From Bacteroidota bacterium (lineage in GTDB: Bacteria > Bacteroidota > Bacteroidia > JACCXN01): a DNA stretch of 15,754 nucleotides. The position numbers were made by a program, and so were the translations under genes. Under the pieces are notes generated by a model. The model did no database searches. It saw only the letters and a program-made list of their open reading frames with translations, and was not told the origin of the DNA. Numbering within the stretch: the first letter of the stretch is position 1; the number at the start of each line of letters is the position of its first letter. The DNA lies in NCBI GenBank assembly GCA_947462515.1, contig CANHPJ010000010.1:1-15754 (forward strand), in the 5' to 3' direction. Positions 7,730-15,556 of the stretch are shown piece after piece.

Positions 7730-7760
7730 TTTGAAAATACGGCATTAAAGAATGGTTTTG
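7730..7760 (+). promoter_or_regulatory. Candidate promoter (-33 TTTG, 19 nt, -7 TGGTTTTG) for the GNAT-like gene
   Basis: TTTG at 7730-7733 is separated by 19 nt from TGGTTTTG at 7753-7760, which matches five of six fixed positions of TAnnTTTG. Both elements and their spacing fit the Bacteroidota promoter model. Transcription would start near 7766, downstream of the first possible ATG at 7752. This argues that translation starts at 7797 instead. Confidence 0.5.
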
Positions 7761-7796
7761 CCTTATCATAGGCAACCAACAAGTTGCTATATTTAT

Positions 7797-9083
7797 ATGA
7801 AAGTTATTTATCAATCGCCTGAGCATTCTATGATAGTTAATTGTGCTATAAAAGATAAATCTGATTCTCAGGATGACAAAATTAATTCTGATTTTTCATT
7901 TGTAATTCACCATAATGCTTCCTCAATAAATGAAAGTATATGGAACGCTGTTACCGGTAAAAAAAATCATTTTTTACAACCTGATTATTTAATTTGTTTA
8001 GAAGAGAACTCCGATAAAAAGATAAACTTTCATTACGTTATAATATATGACCGGGAAAGACCAGTTGCAATTGCTTATTTTCAGGTTATGGATCTTTCAA
8101 TTGCTAATTTTGGATCTTCGGTAAATCGAAAAAAAAATTGCGACATCTTTCTCTCAGAATATATAAAAAGGCAATTTAAAAATTACCTAAAAAAAACAGC
8201 AAGCAAGCTTAAATTTAGACTGCTAATCTGCGGAAATGCCTTTATTAGCGGAGAAAACAGTATCTCATACATAGAAAATATAAACACCACTCAATTATTC
8301 AATGCATTAAATAAAGCGATAAAAAAAATCAGCGAAATAGAAAAAACAAATGGCAAAATAGCTGCCATAATGATCAAAGATTTTTACAATGCTTCATTTA
8401 ATAACTTCAGAGAACTCGAAGAATTTAAATACAAAGATTTTTTTGTTGAACCGAATATGATTATTAAAATTCATTGGAACTCATTTGCAGAATATCTCAA
8501 TTCCATGAATAAAAAATACCGCAGTAGGGCTAAAAACATCATCAAAAAAGGACAGGAAATAGAAAGAAAAAACCTTTCAACAGACGAGATCAAAAATCAG
8601 TCGGAAGCAATTTTCGGTCTTTATCAACAGGTGAGAACAAAAGCTAAATTCAAGATGGGTGATTTGACAATAAATTATTTTAGCTCCATGAAATCAGCCT
8701 TGGGTGATAACTTTCTATTTACGGCTTACTATAAAAAAAATCAAATGATTGGTTTTAAAACTGCTTTCATAAACAAAACCAAAATAGAAGCACATTTTAT
8801 AGGCATTGACTATGATGTAAATCAGCAATTTGAACTATATCAAAACATGCTTTATGACTACGTGGGAGAAGCCATTGAATTAAATGTTACAAGCCTTTCT
8901 TTGGGAAGAACTGCTTCAGAAATAAAAAGTGCCATTGGTGCAGAAGCCCAAGAATTAACATGCTATATCCGCCATCGAAACTCATTATCAAACAGCATGT
9001 TAAGCTATTTATTGCATTACCTGAAGCCTGCCGACTGGGTTCCAAGAAAACCTTTTAAGCAAAATACAAGCTCATTAAATTAG
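7797..9083 (+). CDS. GNAT/FemAB-like acyltransferase
   Basis: This is a predicted N-acyltransferase of the GNAT/FemAB-like superfamily (the Acetyltransf_6 type); the substrate is unknown. With the start at 7797 it has 428 residues. The first half (about 1-225) is weakly recognisable. The second half has the hallmark NKKYRSRAKNIIKK (about 238-251), a helix-rich YQQVRTKAKFKMGD stretch (276-289), the core strands FLFTAYYKKNQMIGFKT (306-322) and HFIGIDYD (333-340), and LGRTASEIKSAIGAE (369-383), a usual end of the fold. An in-frame ATG at 7752 adds 15 residues without family character and lies inside a promoter-like element, so it was not chosen. The gene converges on ppx with a 10-nt gap. Such proteins can act on peptidoglycan, lipids or sugars; nothing here decides. 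Confidence 0.75.
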   Translation: MKVIYQSPEHSMIVNCAIKDKSDSQDDKINSDFSFVIHHNASSINESIWNAVTGKKNHFLQPDYLICLEENSDKKINFHYVIIYDRERPVAIAYFQVMDLSIANFGSSVNRKKNCDIFLSEYIKRQFKNYLKKTASKLKFRLLICGNAFISGENSISYIENINTTQLFNALNKAIKKISEIEKTNGKIAAIMIKDFYNASFNNFRELEEFKYKDFFVEPNMIIKIHWNSFAEYLNSMNKKYRSRAKNIIKKGQEIERKNLSTDEIKNQSEAIFGLYQQVRTKAKFKMGDLTINYFSSMKSALGDNFLFTAYYKKNQMIGFKTAFINKTKIEAHFIGIDYDVNQQFELYQNMLYDYVGEAIELNVTSLSLGRTASEIKSAIGAEAQELTCYIRHRNSLSNSMLSYLLHYLKPADWVPRKPFKQNTSSLN

Positions 9084-9093
9084 ATCGAAAAAA

Positions 9094-9993
9094 TTAGTTT
9101 ATGAGCACCTGGGAAGCGCTATGTTCTTCGTAGAGCAAATGAACTATACCATCTGATAACCCGAGCTGCGGAACTATCATTTTACTTATTCCTGCAATCT
9201 TCATAATATTAATTACCGTTTTTGATGCGGGAATAATAACATCAGCGCGATCCGGATTAAGATTCAATATCTCTACACGCTCTTGAAGTGTAAACGAATT
9301 CAAATAGACGTCTATCTCTTTTAGCTTTTTGAGTGAGATGGATCTATCTGATTCTTTGTCATTAATTAATCTGTTTAATTTATTGATGTTTCCTCCAGTG
9401 CCAATTCCTATCAAGGGCTTAAATCCTTTGGTATAAGTCTTAATCCATTTTTTAAGATTTGCCCACTCTTCCTTTGGAGTATTATCTTTAAGCTGCCTAA
9501 CGGTGCCCAAATTAAAAGACTGTGAAGCAATTCTTTTATTTTTTACGGTCAAGGTTAGTTCAACACTTCCGCCACCAATATCGATATATAAATAAGCGTT
9601 TTTATCATCTAGAAAATCGGTAACGTGATTCGAAAAAATTATTTCAGCCTCCAGCTTTCCTCCTATGATGTTAATATCAATACCCGACTCATTTTTAACT
9701 TTTTCAATTACCTCATCTTTATTGATTGCATCACGCATGGCTGAGGTAGCACATGCTTTATAGGATATCACATCATAAACTTCAATGAGGTTCTTAAAAG
9801 CAGACATGGCTTTTACTAATCGGGAAATATTCTTGTCTGAGATTTTTCCTACCGAAAAAACATCTTCTCCCAAACGAATTGGAACACGCACCAATGTTAT
9901 TTTCCTGAAAACAGGTGCGTTATTTAACTCGTAAACATTACTTATAAGTAAGCGGATGGCATTTGAGCCTATATCTATGGCGGCGAAATTCAA
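9094..9993 (-). CDS. ppx: Ppx/GppA phosphatase (exopolyphosphatase type), TTG start
   Basis: This enzyme belongs to the ASKHA superfamily and hydrolyses terminal phosphates of inorganic polyphosphate and/or the 5' phosphate of pppGpp; the two activities cannot be told apart here. The 299 residues correspond to the short form lacking the C-terminal HD domain. Motifs in order are IDIGSN at 6-11, ATSAMRDA at 82-89, GGKLEAE at 111-117 with the probable catalytic glutamate at 115, the second phosphate loop IDIGGGS at 137-143, GTGGNINKL at 198-206 and GLSDG at 278-282. The first codon appears to be TTG (9991-9993 on the complement). Upstream in frame there is no ATG before a stop, and family members begin right here, three residues before AIDIGSN. 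It lies 24 nt after ppk1, so co-transcription and possibly translational coupling are likely. Confidence 0.92.
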   Translation of the reverse strand: MNFAAIDIGSNAIRLLISNVYELNNAPVFRKITLVRVPIRLGEDVFSVGKISDKNISRLVKAMSAFKNLIEVYDVISYKACATSAMRDAINKDEVIEKVKNESGIDINIIGGKLEAEIIFSNHVTDFLDDKNAYLYIDIGGGSVELTLTVKNKRIASQSFNLGTVRQLKDNTPKEEWANLKKWIKTYTKGFKPLIGIGTGGNINKLNRLINDKESDRSISLKKLKEIDVYLNSFTLQERVEILNLNPDRADVIIPASKTVINIMKIAGISKMIVPQLGLSDGIVHLLYEEHSASQVLIN

Positions 9994-10017
9994 GACAAAT
10001 AAATTTCTTTAAAGATA

Positions 10018-12078
10018 TTAATTATTCAGTTTTTTTTGAAAAAATTTATACATTTCATTTTGAGCCCTAAAAGGCCTGCTGGAAGCCGATTTTCGGTATT
10101 GATTTTCAATAGGGCCATTTATATTTCTTACCTTAACGTTACCCTTAAATTGCATTTCGTACAATTGTCTCAATTCTTTTTGAATCTCTTTGCTAAATAT
10201 AGGAGCGGTAACTTCTACCCGATGATCTAAATTCCGTCCCATCCAGTCAGCAGAAGATATATAATACAATTCGTCGCCTCCATTGGCAAAAACATATAGT
10301 CTGGCATGCTCCAAAAACTTATCAACCAAACTGATAACCTCAACATTTTCGCTAATTCCTTTCTTGCCAGGTATGACAGAGCATACTCCCCTTGCAATAA
10401 TCCTGACCTTTACACCCGCCTGACTTGCTTCATATATCTTAAACACCATTTCTTCATCACAAAAATTATTCAGCTTTATGTCAATATAGGCCGGCAGACC
10501 TTTCTTTGCATTTTTTATTTCAGTTCTAATCAGCTGATATATCTTTTTACGTAGGTTAAAAGGTGACAAAACCAAGTTTTTATAGCTTCCTATCCTTAAA
10601 TTATTATCGAAAAAATCGAAAACCTTAGCTACTTCATCGGCAATGTTTTTGTCGGCCGTCAACAAACTATAATCAGAATATACTTTTGCTGTTGATTCAT
10701 TGAAATTCCCTGTTCCAACATGCGCATAATGTCTATAACCTCTTCCTTCTCTTCGTTTAATCAAAAACAACTTCGAGTGAACCTTAAATCCAGGTACACC
10801 AAAAATAACTTTGGCTCCTTCCTCCTGCAACTTATTTGCCCAATAGATATTAGCTTCTTCATCAAACCGTGCCTGAATTTCCATTACAACAGTTACCTGT
10901 TTCCCGTTTTTAATGGCATTTCGAAGCGCATTCATTATGTTGGAGTTTCGTGCTACCCTATATATATTTATTTTAATTGATACCACTTTAGGGTCTATTG
11001 CAGCCTCTCTCAGCAAATCAATAACATGGCAAAAATCCTGATATGGATACGTCAGAAAAACATCCTTTTTTCTCAATACATCCAAAACACTTCTTTGACC
11101 ATTTAGATCCGGACTGGGAAGGGGTGGCAAAGGCTCATAAAGCAACTCCGGATGACCAAGATCAGGAAATCTAATAAAATCCCTAAAATTATGATATCTA
11201 CCACCGGGTATTAAACTATCTTCCTTGCCAAGTTTTAACATCTTTATCCCCAGGTCGATCAAATCCTTGTCAATATTGCTATCATAAACCAACCTAACGG
11301 GCAAACCTTTTTTTCTGTTTTTGATGCTTTTTGAGATTTTCTCAACATGACTCTGATTCACATCATTATCGAAATCCAATTCCGCATCGCGCGTAAGTTT
11401 AATGGTATATGCCTCAAAATGATTGAAATCAAAGATCTGATAAATATCCTTTAGGCAATATCTGATAACATCATCGAGCAAAATAACATATCGCCCCTTT
11501 CTGTCATCGGGCAAAACAACAAACCGAGAAAGGATTTCTGAAGGAATTTCGAGTAATGAAAAACGAGGATTGGCAAGTTTTTTTCCTTTACTCATTTTCA
11601 CAAGTAAATAGTTTGAATTCTCTTTTATATCCGGAAAACCCCTGTCCTTATCCAACATGATAGGCACCAATGTTGGCCTTACTTTATTATGAAAATAGTT
11701 TTTTACAAATTCTCCCTGCACTAAATTAAGGTGTTTTTCATCAACGATGAAAATTTTCCTCTTTTCAAGTTCTTTAAGGATGTCCTGATAGGCATTTTCG
11801 AATTTTAACTGTTGCTCTACAACAGTTTTTTGAATTTTATTAAGTATTGATTTGGGATCATCATTAGATTTACTTCTATTGCTGCCCAGCTGAACCATTC
11901 TTTTTAATGAGGCTACCCTAACTCTAAAAAACTCATCCTGATTGTTTGAGAAAATACCCAAGAACTTGAGCCTCTCCAATACTGGAACCTTCGGGTCACT
12001 CGCTTCCTGTAAGACTCTCTGATTGAATGAAAGCCAACTTATATCTCTGTTTACAAGCGGATATTTATTATCATGCAT
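10018..12078 (-). CDS. ppk1: Polyphosphate kinase 1
   Basis: Ppk1 reversibly makes inorganic polyphosphate from ATP through a phosphohistidine intermediate and is usually membrane-associated. The 686 residues match the family length and four-domain order. The N domain begins near YPLVNRDISWLSFN (6-19), with the ATP-site NNQDEFF at 45-51; the head domain follows, then two phospholipase-D-like C domains. The autophosphorylated histidine is H434 in KVHSKLFL, the counterpart of E. coli H435. H453 in YAHVGTGNFN corresponds to H454, and H591 in EHARLYVF to H592. Nothing essential is missing. It begins with ATG at 12076-12078 without a Shine-Dalgarno sequence and is followed by ppx after 24 nt. A structured inverted repeat lies about 40 nt upstream of the start and could affect expression. 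Confidence 0.97.
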   Translation of the reverse strand: MHDNKYPLVNRDISWLSFNQRVLQEASDPKVPVLERLKFLGIFSNNQDEFFRVRVASLKRMVQLGSNRSKSNDDPKSILNKIQKTVVEQQLKFENAYQDILKELEKRKIFIVDEKHLNLVQGEFVKNYFHNKVRPTLVPIMLDKDRGFPDIKENSNYLLVKMSKGKKLANPRFSLLEIPSEILSRFVVLPDDRKGRYVILLDDVIRYCLKDIYQIFDFNHFEAYTIKLTRDAELDFDNDVNQSHVEKISKSIKNRKKGLPVRLVYDSNIDKDLIDLGIKMLKLGKEDSLIPGGRYHNFRDFIRFPDLGHPELLYEPLPPLPSPDLNGQRSVLDVLRKKDVFLTYPYQDFCHVIDLLREAAIDPKVVSIKINIYRVARNSNIMNALRNAIKNGKQVTVVMEIQARFDEEANIYWANKLQEEGAKVIFGVPGFKVHSKLFLIKRREGRGYRHYAHVGTGNFNESTAKVYSDYSLLTADKNIADEVAKVFDFFDNNLRIGSYKNLVLSPFNLRKKIYQLIRTEIKNAKKGLPAYIDIKLNNFCDEEMVFKIYEASQAGVKVRIIARGVCSVIPGKKGISENVEVISLVDKFLEHARLYVFANGGDELYYISSADWMGRNLDHRVEVTAPIFSKEIQKELRQLYEMQFKGNVKVRNINGPIENQYRKSASSRPFRAQNEMYKFFQKKLNN

Positions 12079-12118
12079 GATTATTTTCTTTTATTTTTCA
12101 CATTCCGAATTAAATATA

Positions 12119-12163
12119 TATTCCGCTCTGTAAAGCAAATAACAATGCTTAGTGAGCGGAATA
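12119..12163 (-). repeat. Structured inverted repeat ahead of ppk1
   Basis: A perfect 10-bp stem pairs TATTCCGCTC at 12119-12128 with GAGCGGAATA at 12154-12163. Inside it a second stem pairs AAGCA (12133-12137) with TGCTT (12146-12150). As RNA read leftwards it lies about 40 nt before the ppk1 ATG and about 95 nt after the H1-like stop. There is no T tract after the stem in the minus direction, so it is not a standard intrinsic terminator. It could be a leader structure, an RNA-processing site or a protein-binding site. Its GC-rich stem stands out in an otherwise very AT-rich gap. Confidence 0.65.
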
Positions 12164-12256
12164 AAAAATTAAACGAAAAGAGTGGCTTATAAATTTTATA
12201 ATTAACAAACCTCTGTAATACTTCTAAACTTTAATTTAAAAATCGAAATTACTATT

Positions 12257-12613
12257 TTATTTTTTCCTTGAAGCAGTGTTTTTTGTAATTGGCTTGGCTA
12301 CTTCCTTTGCTGCAACCGTAATTTTCGAAGGAGTTTTCTTTGTCGACTCTGCCTTAGCAGTTTTGGGAGCAGTAGCTTTGGATTTTGTTTCCGGCTTTTT
12401 AGCTTTTTCCTTCGAAGCAGCTATGTTTTTTGACTTCTCTGATTCAGCCTTCTTTTCTATTTTATTAAATTCTTTGACGATTTTTCTCGATGCTTTTTCT
12501 ATGTTAGCAGCAGTCTTTTCGGTTTTTATAACATCTGACTTTGACAAAACCAATTCAATGGCCTCTATTAAATCAACTTGAAGTTTTTGATTTTTTTCAG
12601 AAATAGATTTCAT
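12257..12613 (-). CDS. Lys-rich histone H1-like (Hc1-type) small protein
   Basis: This is a 118-residue, highly basic protein with 30 lysines and 2 arginines against 15 acidic residues. Residues 8-58 are predicted helical; AANIEKASRKIVKEFNKIEK (35-54) resembles the conserved ARKAS...LTKLLKEFRK region of Bacteroidota histone H1-like proteins. From about residue 60 on the chain is low-complexity and rich in Lys, Ala, Thr, Ser and Pro with repeated AK, KK and TK pairs, like the H1/Hc1 tail. A DNA-binding, nucleoid-compacting role is inferred from this, not shown. Lysine codons are mostly AAA/AAG as expected, and the opposite strand is open only because of that composition. It sits on the same strand upstream of ppk1 (178-nt gap) and downstream of the SixA-like gene (408-nt gap). 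Alternatives are a low-complexity RNA-binding or polyphosphate-binding protein. Confidence 0.7.
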   Translation of the reverse strand: MKSISEKNQKLQVDLIEAIELVLSKSDVIKTEKTAANIEKASRKIVKEFNKIEKKAESEKSKNIAASKEKAKKPETKSKATAPKTAKAESTKKTPSKITVAAKEVAKPITKNTASRKK

Positions 12614-13021
12614 AATATATTTTTTTAAAGTTTAACCTTTGTTTTAATAATTTGGGAATAACTATTTTTATTTTACAAACTCAAAATAAAAACCAGATTA
12701 TCTAGTGCTAAAATGGGGATAATTATCCTCAAATCAATGTTTGTAAAGAAATATTTACACAAAATTAATATTGAATAAAGCTTAATTAAAAAAATTTATT
12801 TCTGCTTGCTCGGATTTAGATCTAGTTTTATGAAAATTTTTAAACCACAAAGCACTAAAATGGTTTAATAAAATTTGTTTAGGCCTTTTTTGATTTCAGC
12901 CTTTACAAAAATCTCCTCTGCCAAACTTTAACTGTAAAACAGTTTTGTGCACCATTAAAAAAACAATCCTTTTAAAAAATAGTTTCGCTCTCCTTAATGC
13001 TTTTTTCAAGTTTTTTTGACA
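12614..13021. other. 408-nt AT-rich noncoding stretch between sixA-like and H1-like genes
   Basis: No coding frame is supported here. It must hold the promoter of the H1-like gene and the 3' end of the SixA-like transcript. Visible elements are a -7-like site on the minus strand at 12760-12767, a perfect 12-bp palindrome GGATAATTATCC at 12717-12728, a short hairpin AACTGT-AAA-ACAGTT at 12930-12944, and two copies of CTAAAATGG at 12708-12716 and 12855-12863. A small RNA cannot be excluded, but no convincing structure with a T tract was seen. Confidence 0.45.
12760..12767 (-). promoter_or_regulatory. Candidate -7 element for the H1-like gene
   Basis: On the minus strand this reads TAATTTTG, an exact match to TAnnTTTG. 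It would give a leader of about 140 nt before the ATG at 12613, and the palindrome at 12717-12728 would then lie in the leader. No -33 TTTG is found at normal spacing. Confidence 0.3.
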
Positions 13022-13528
13022 TTAATCCTTGGAATAAAATTGTTTGGGAGAAACAAAATGAGTGATTTTACCTGAATTCTCCTCCAAATCATTCCACTTA
13101 TCAATATTGAGCAAAATACCAACTACCGCAGAAGTTGGTATTTTATCCAAATTATCCAACGAAAGCGAATTAACAAAATCTGTAAGCGAGCTATCATGGC
13201 CAAAGAGCATTACCTTGTCAAATCGGTCATCTAAAGATTTAACAACAGCATATAATTCTTGCTTCGAAGATTCATAAATACCATCATTCAACATAAATTT
13301 TGATTCAGGGATTTTTAACGCTTTCGAAAATATTAATGCCGTACTATATGCCCTTATTGCCGGACTAGTAAGGATTATATCAGGCATAAAAACTTTATCG
13401 CGTTTTAAAAAACCACATACTTTAAGCGCATCCAAAACCCCTGAAGGCTTTAATGGTCTGAAATAATCCTCCACTTCTTCCGACTCCCAACTTGATTTGG
13501 CATGCCTCACTACGAATAATTTCTTCAT
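13022..13528 (-). CDS. sixA: SixA-like phosphohistidine phosphatase
   Basis: This is a small cytosolic histidine-phosphatase-superfamily protein (2H/RHG fold) of 168 residues, the length of SixA. E. coli SixA removes phosphate from phosphohistidine in signalling or phosphotransfer proteins; the target here is unknown. The catalytic RHA motif is at residues 8-10, with nucleophile H9, followed by KSSW. SPAIRAYSTA at 55-64 supplies the second phosphate-binding arginine (R59), IYE at 84-86 the acid residue, and GHD at 110-112 the second catalytic histidine (H111). All are present. It is the first gene of a same-strand series sixA-like, H1-like, ppk1, ppx, though a 408-nt gap argues against a single tight operon. 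It is divergent from recJ. Confidence 0.88.
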   Translation of the reverse strand: MKKLFVVRHAKSSWESEEVEDYFRPLKPSGVLDALKVCGFLKRDKVFMPDIILTSPAIRAYSTALIFSKALKIPESKFMLNDGIYESSKQELYAVVKSLDDRFDKVMLFGHDSSLTDFVNSLSLDNLDKIPTSAVVGILLNIDKWNDLEENSGKITHFVSPKQFYSKD

Positions 13529-13819
13529 CTTATAAAATTTAATAGCTGCTATTTATTAAACACAAATTAACTTTAAACAAAGCACAAAAAGAAAATGACC
13601 ATACAGTGATTATCTCATTTTAATGCCCCAATGATAAACAATAAAACCTTTGTTAAATATCCACTGAATCAGAAATTCATATTCTTCCAATCTAGCAAAA
13701 TAACATTTTTATAACTACAACTTTTATACCTAAATAAAAGACCGAAGTGTTTTTTTGATTTTACTGGGAATAAAATTTATGCATGATATTTTATTATTTT
13801 TACTAAAAAATGATGCGTT
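13529..13819. other. Divergent intergenic region between sixA-like gene and recJ
   Basis: These 291 nt contain the promoters of both divergent genes. I see no exact TAnnTTTG for either. The best minus-strand match is the complement of CAAATTAA at 13563-13570 (five of six fixed positions). A perfect short palindrome AATAGC-T-GCTATT at 13541-13553 lies 13 nt ahead of the sixA-like ATG. No tRNA or coding frame is supported. Confidence 0.4.
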
Positions 13820-15547
13820 ATGGAAAAGCGATGGGAATTCTTGAAAATGGGAGATACGGATTTAATAAAAAAAACCGCCACTGAACTGAATATAGAGTCG
13901 ACTATTGCAAACTTGCTCGTTCAAAGAGGGATATCTGATTTTGGATCTGCTAAAACATTTTTTCGTCCTGAAATTACCGGACTTCACGATCCGTTTTTGA
14001 TGAAAGACATGGATAAAGCAGTTCAACGGCTGGAAAAAGCTTTACAAAACAAAGAAAAAATTCTCATATATGGCGACTACGATGTAGACGGAACAACAGC
14101 TGTAGCGCTTTTGTATTCTTTTTTAAATTCTTTTTATAAAAATATCGACTACTATATTCCTGATAGATATTCTGAAGGTTATGGGATATCTTTTAAAGGA
14201 ATTGACTTTGCAAGTGAAAATGGGTTTTCATTGATAATAGCACTTGATTGTGGAATAAAATCAAATGACAAAGTGGATTATGCAAACAATAAAAACGTAG
14301 ACTTCATAATTTGCGACCACCATCTTCCCGGCATCACCGTGCCAGAAGCCATTGCAGTATTGGATCCAAAACAAATAGATTGCCATTACCCTTTCAAAGA
14401 ACTTTCCGGCTGCGGAATAGGCTTTAAATTAATTCAAGCTTATTCTTCAAAAAATAACATTCCCTTCGAAACACTTTTTCAATATTTGGATTTAACTGCA
14501 ATCAGCATCGGTTCCGATATAGTACCCATAACTGATGAAAACCGAACCTTGGCATATTTTGGGTTAAAAGAAATAAATGCGAGACCGCGTCCAGGAATAA
14601 AAGCAATATTGGAGCTGACAAACGTCAAAAAAGAATTGACCATAACTGATTTGGTATTTATTGTTGGGCCAAGAATTAATGCTGCCGGAAGAATTGCGAG
14701 TGGAAAAAATGCCGTTAAGCTTTTACTTACCCAAACAATTGATCAGGCCAGAGACTCAGGACTTTTGATTAATGCCAACAATACTGAAAGAAAAGGCCTT
14801 GACACCGAAATAACCCAACAGGCTTTAGAAATAATAAAAAATAGCGGTGATCTCTCTGGAAGCAAAACAACTGTTTTATTTGATTCCCAATGGCATAAAG
14901 GCGTTATAGGAATTGTGGCATCACGTCTTATCGAAACTCATTACCGCCCTACAATACTTTTGGCAGAATCTAATGGCAAAGCCACCGGTTCAGCTAGGTC
15001 TGTGAAGGATTTCGATGTACACCAAGCCATTGAAGCCTGCAGCGACTTACTGGAACAATTCGGAGGACATAAATATGCGGCCGGTTTAACATTAAAACTG
15101 GAAAATATTGATGCCTTTAAAAAGCGGTTCGAACAAGTAGTTTCTGAAACGATTGATGACCACCTTCTTATACCACAAATTGAAATTGACTCTGTCTTAA
15201 ACCTAAATCAAATTACTCCTAAATTTCACAGAATACTTAAACAGTTCGCCCCTTTTGGACCAGGCAACATGGCTCCTGTTTTTGCCAGCTTCGATATGAA
15301 AGATAAGGGATTTGCAAAAATTGTTGGCTCAAACCACTTAAAACTGGAAGTGTTTTCCCCAAAAAACCCGGAAGTGAGCTTTTCTGCCATTGGATTTAAT
15401 TTAGGTGCACATATAGAGCTTATACAACAAGGACAATCATTCAACATTTGCTATGCAATAGAAGAAAATGAATGGAATGGCAAAACAAGCATTCAACTTA
15501 ATATAAAGGATATAAATTTCGAAACTATTTCATTACCAACACTTTAA
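13820..15547 (+). CDS. recJ: Single-stranded-DNA-specific exonuclease RecJ
   Basis: RecJ degrades single-stranded DNA 5' to 3' in recombination and mismatch/base-excision repair, using two metal ions. The 575 residues cover the full core. The DHH domain has motif I GDYDVDG (85-91), motif II DCG (143-145), motif III CDHH (165-168) and motif IV GSDIVP (231-236). The linker GPRINAAGR lies at 283-291. The DHHA1 domain has WHKGVIGIVASR (358-369), GSARS (390-394) and FGGHKYAAG (414-422), and a C-terminal OB-like region includes GPGNMAPVF (480-488). The start at 13820 is chosen because family members begin with the same basic-aromatic pattern (EKRW); the ATGs at 13810 and 13813 are out of frame. It converges with the ClC-like gene with a 9-nt gap and no terminator between them. 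Confidence 0.96.
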   Translation: MEKRWEFLKMGDTDLIKKTATELNIESTIANLLVQRGISDFGSAKTFFRPEITGLHDPFLMKDMDKAVQRLEKALQNKEKILIYGDYDVDGTTAVALLYSFLNSFYKNIDYYIPDRYSEGYGISFKGIDFASENGFSLIIALDCGIKSNDKVDYANNKNVDFIICDHHLPGITVPEAIAVLDPKQIDCHYPFKELSGCGIGFKLIQAYSSKNNIPFETLFQYLDLTAISIGSDIVPITDENRTLAYFGLKEINARPRPGIKAILELTNVKKELTITDLVFIVGPRINAAGRIASGKNAVKLLLTQTIDQARDSGLLINANNTERKGLDTEITQQALEIIKNSGDLSGSKTTVLFDSQWHKGVIGIVASRLIETHYRPTILLAESNGKATGSARSVKDFDVHQAIEACSDLLEQFGGHKYAAGLTLKLENIDAFKKRFEQVVSETIDDHLLIPQIEIDSVLNLNQITPKFHRILKQFAPFGPGNMAPVFASFDMKDKGFAKIVGSNHLKLEVFSPKNPEVSFSAIGFNLGAHIELIQQGQSFNICYAIEENEWNGKTSIQLNIKDINFETISLPTL

Positions 15548-15556
15548 AGGCAAGAA

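Noticed and set aside
10036..10980. Three plus-strand open frames of 64, 82 and 86 codons.
   Set aside because: They lie antisense inside ppk1, whose motifs prove the minus-strand reading. They have no recognisable domain or start context.
12276..12581. A 101-residue open frame on the plus strand, rich in Phe, Ala and Ser.
   Set aside because: It is exactly antisense to the Lys/Ala-rich H1-like gene and its composition is the mirror of that low-complexity coding sequence. The minus-strand reading has family-like features; this one has none.
12930..12944. Hairpin AACTGT-AAA-ACAGTT as a terminator for the SixA-like gene.
   Set aside because: The stem is only six AT-rich pairs and has no T tract on the minus strand, where the transcript would run.
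13810..13815. Upstream ATGs at 13810 and 13813 as recJ starts.
   Set aside because: Neither is in frame with recJ; the first in-frame ATG is at 13820 and matches the family N-terminus.
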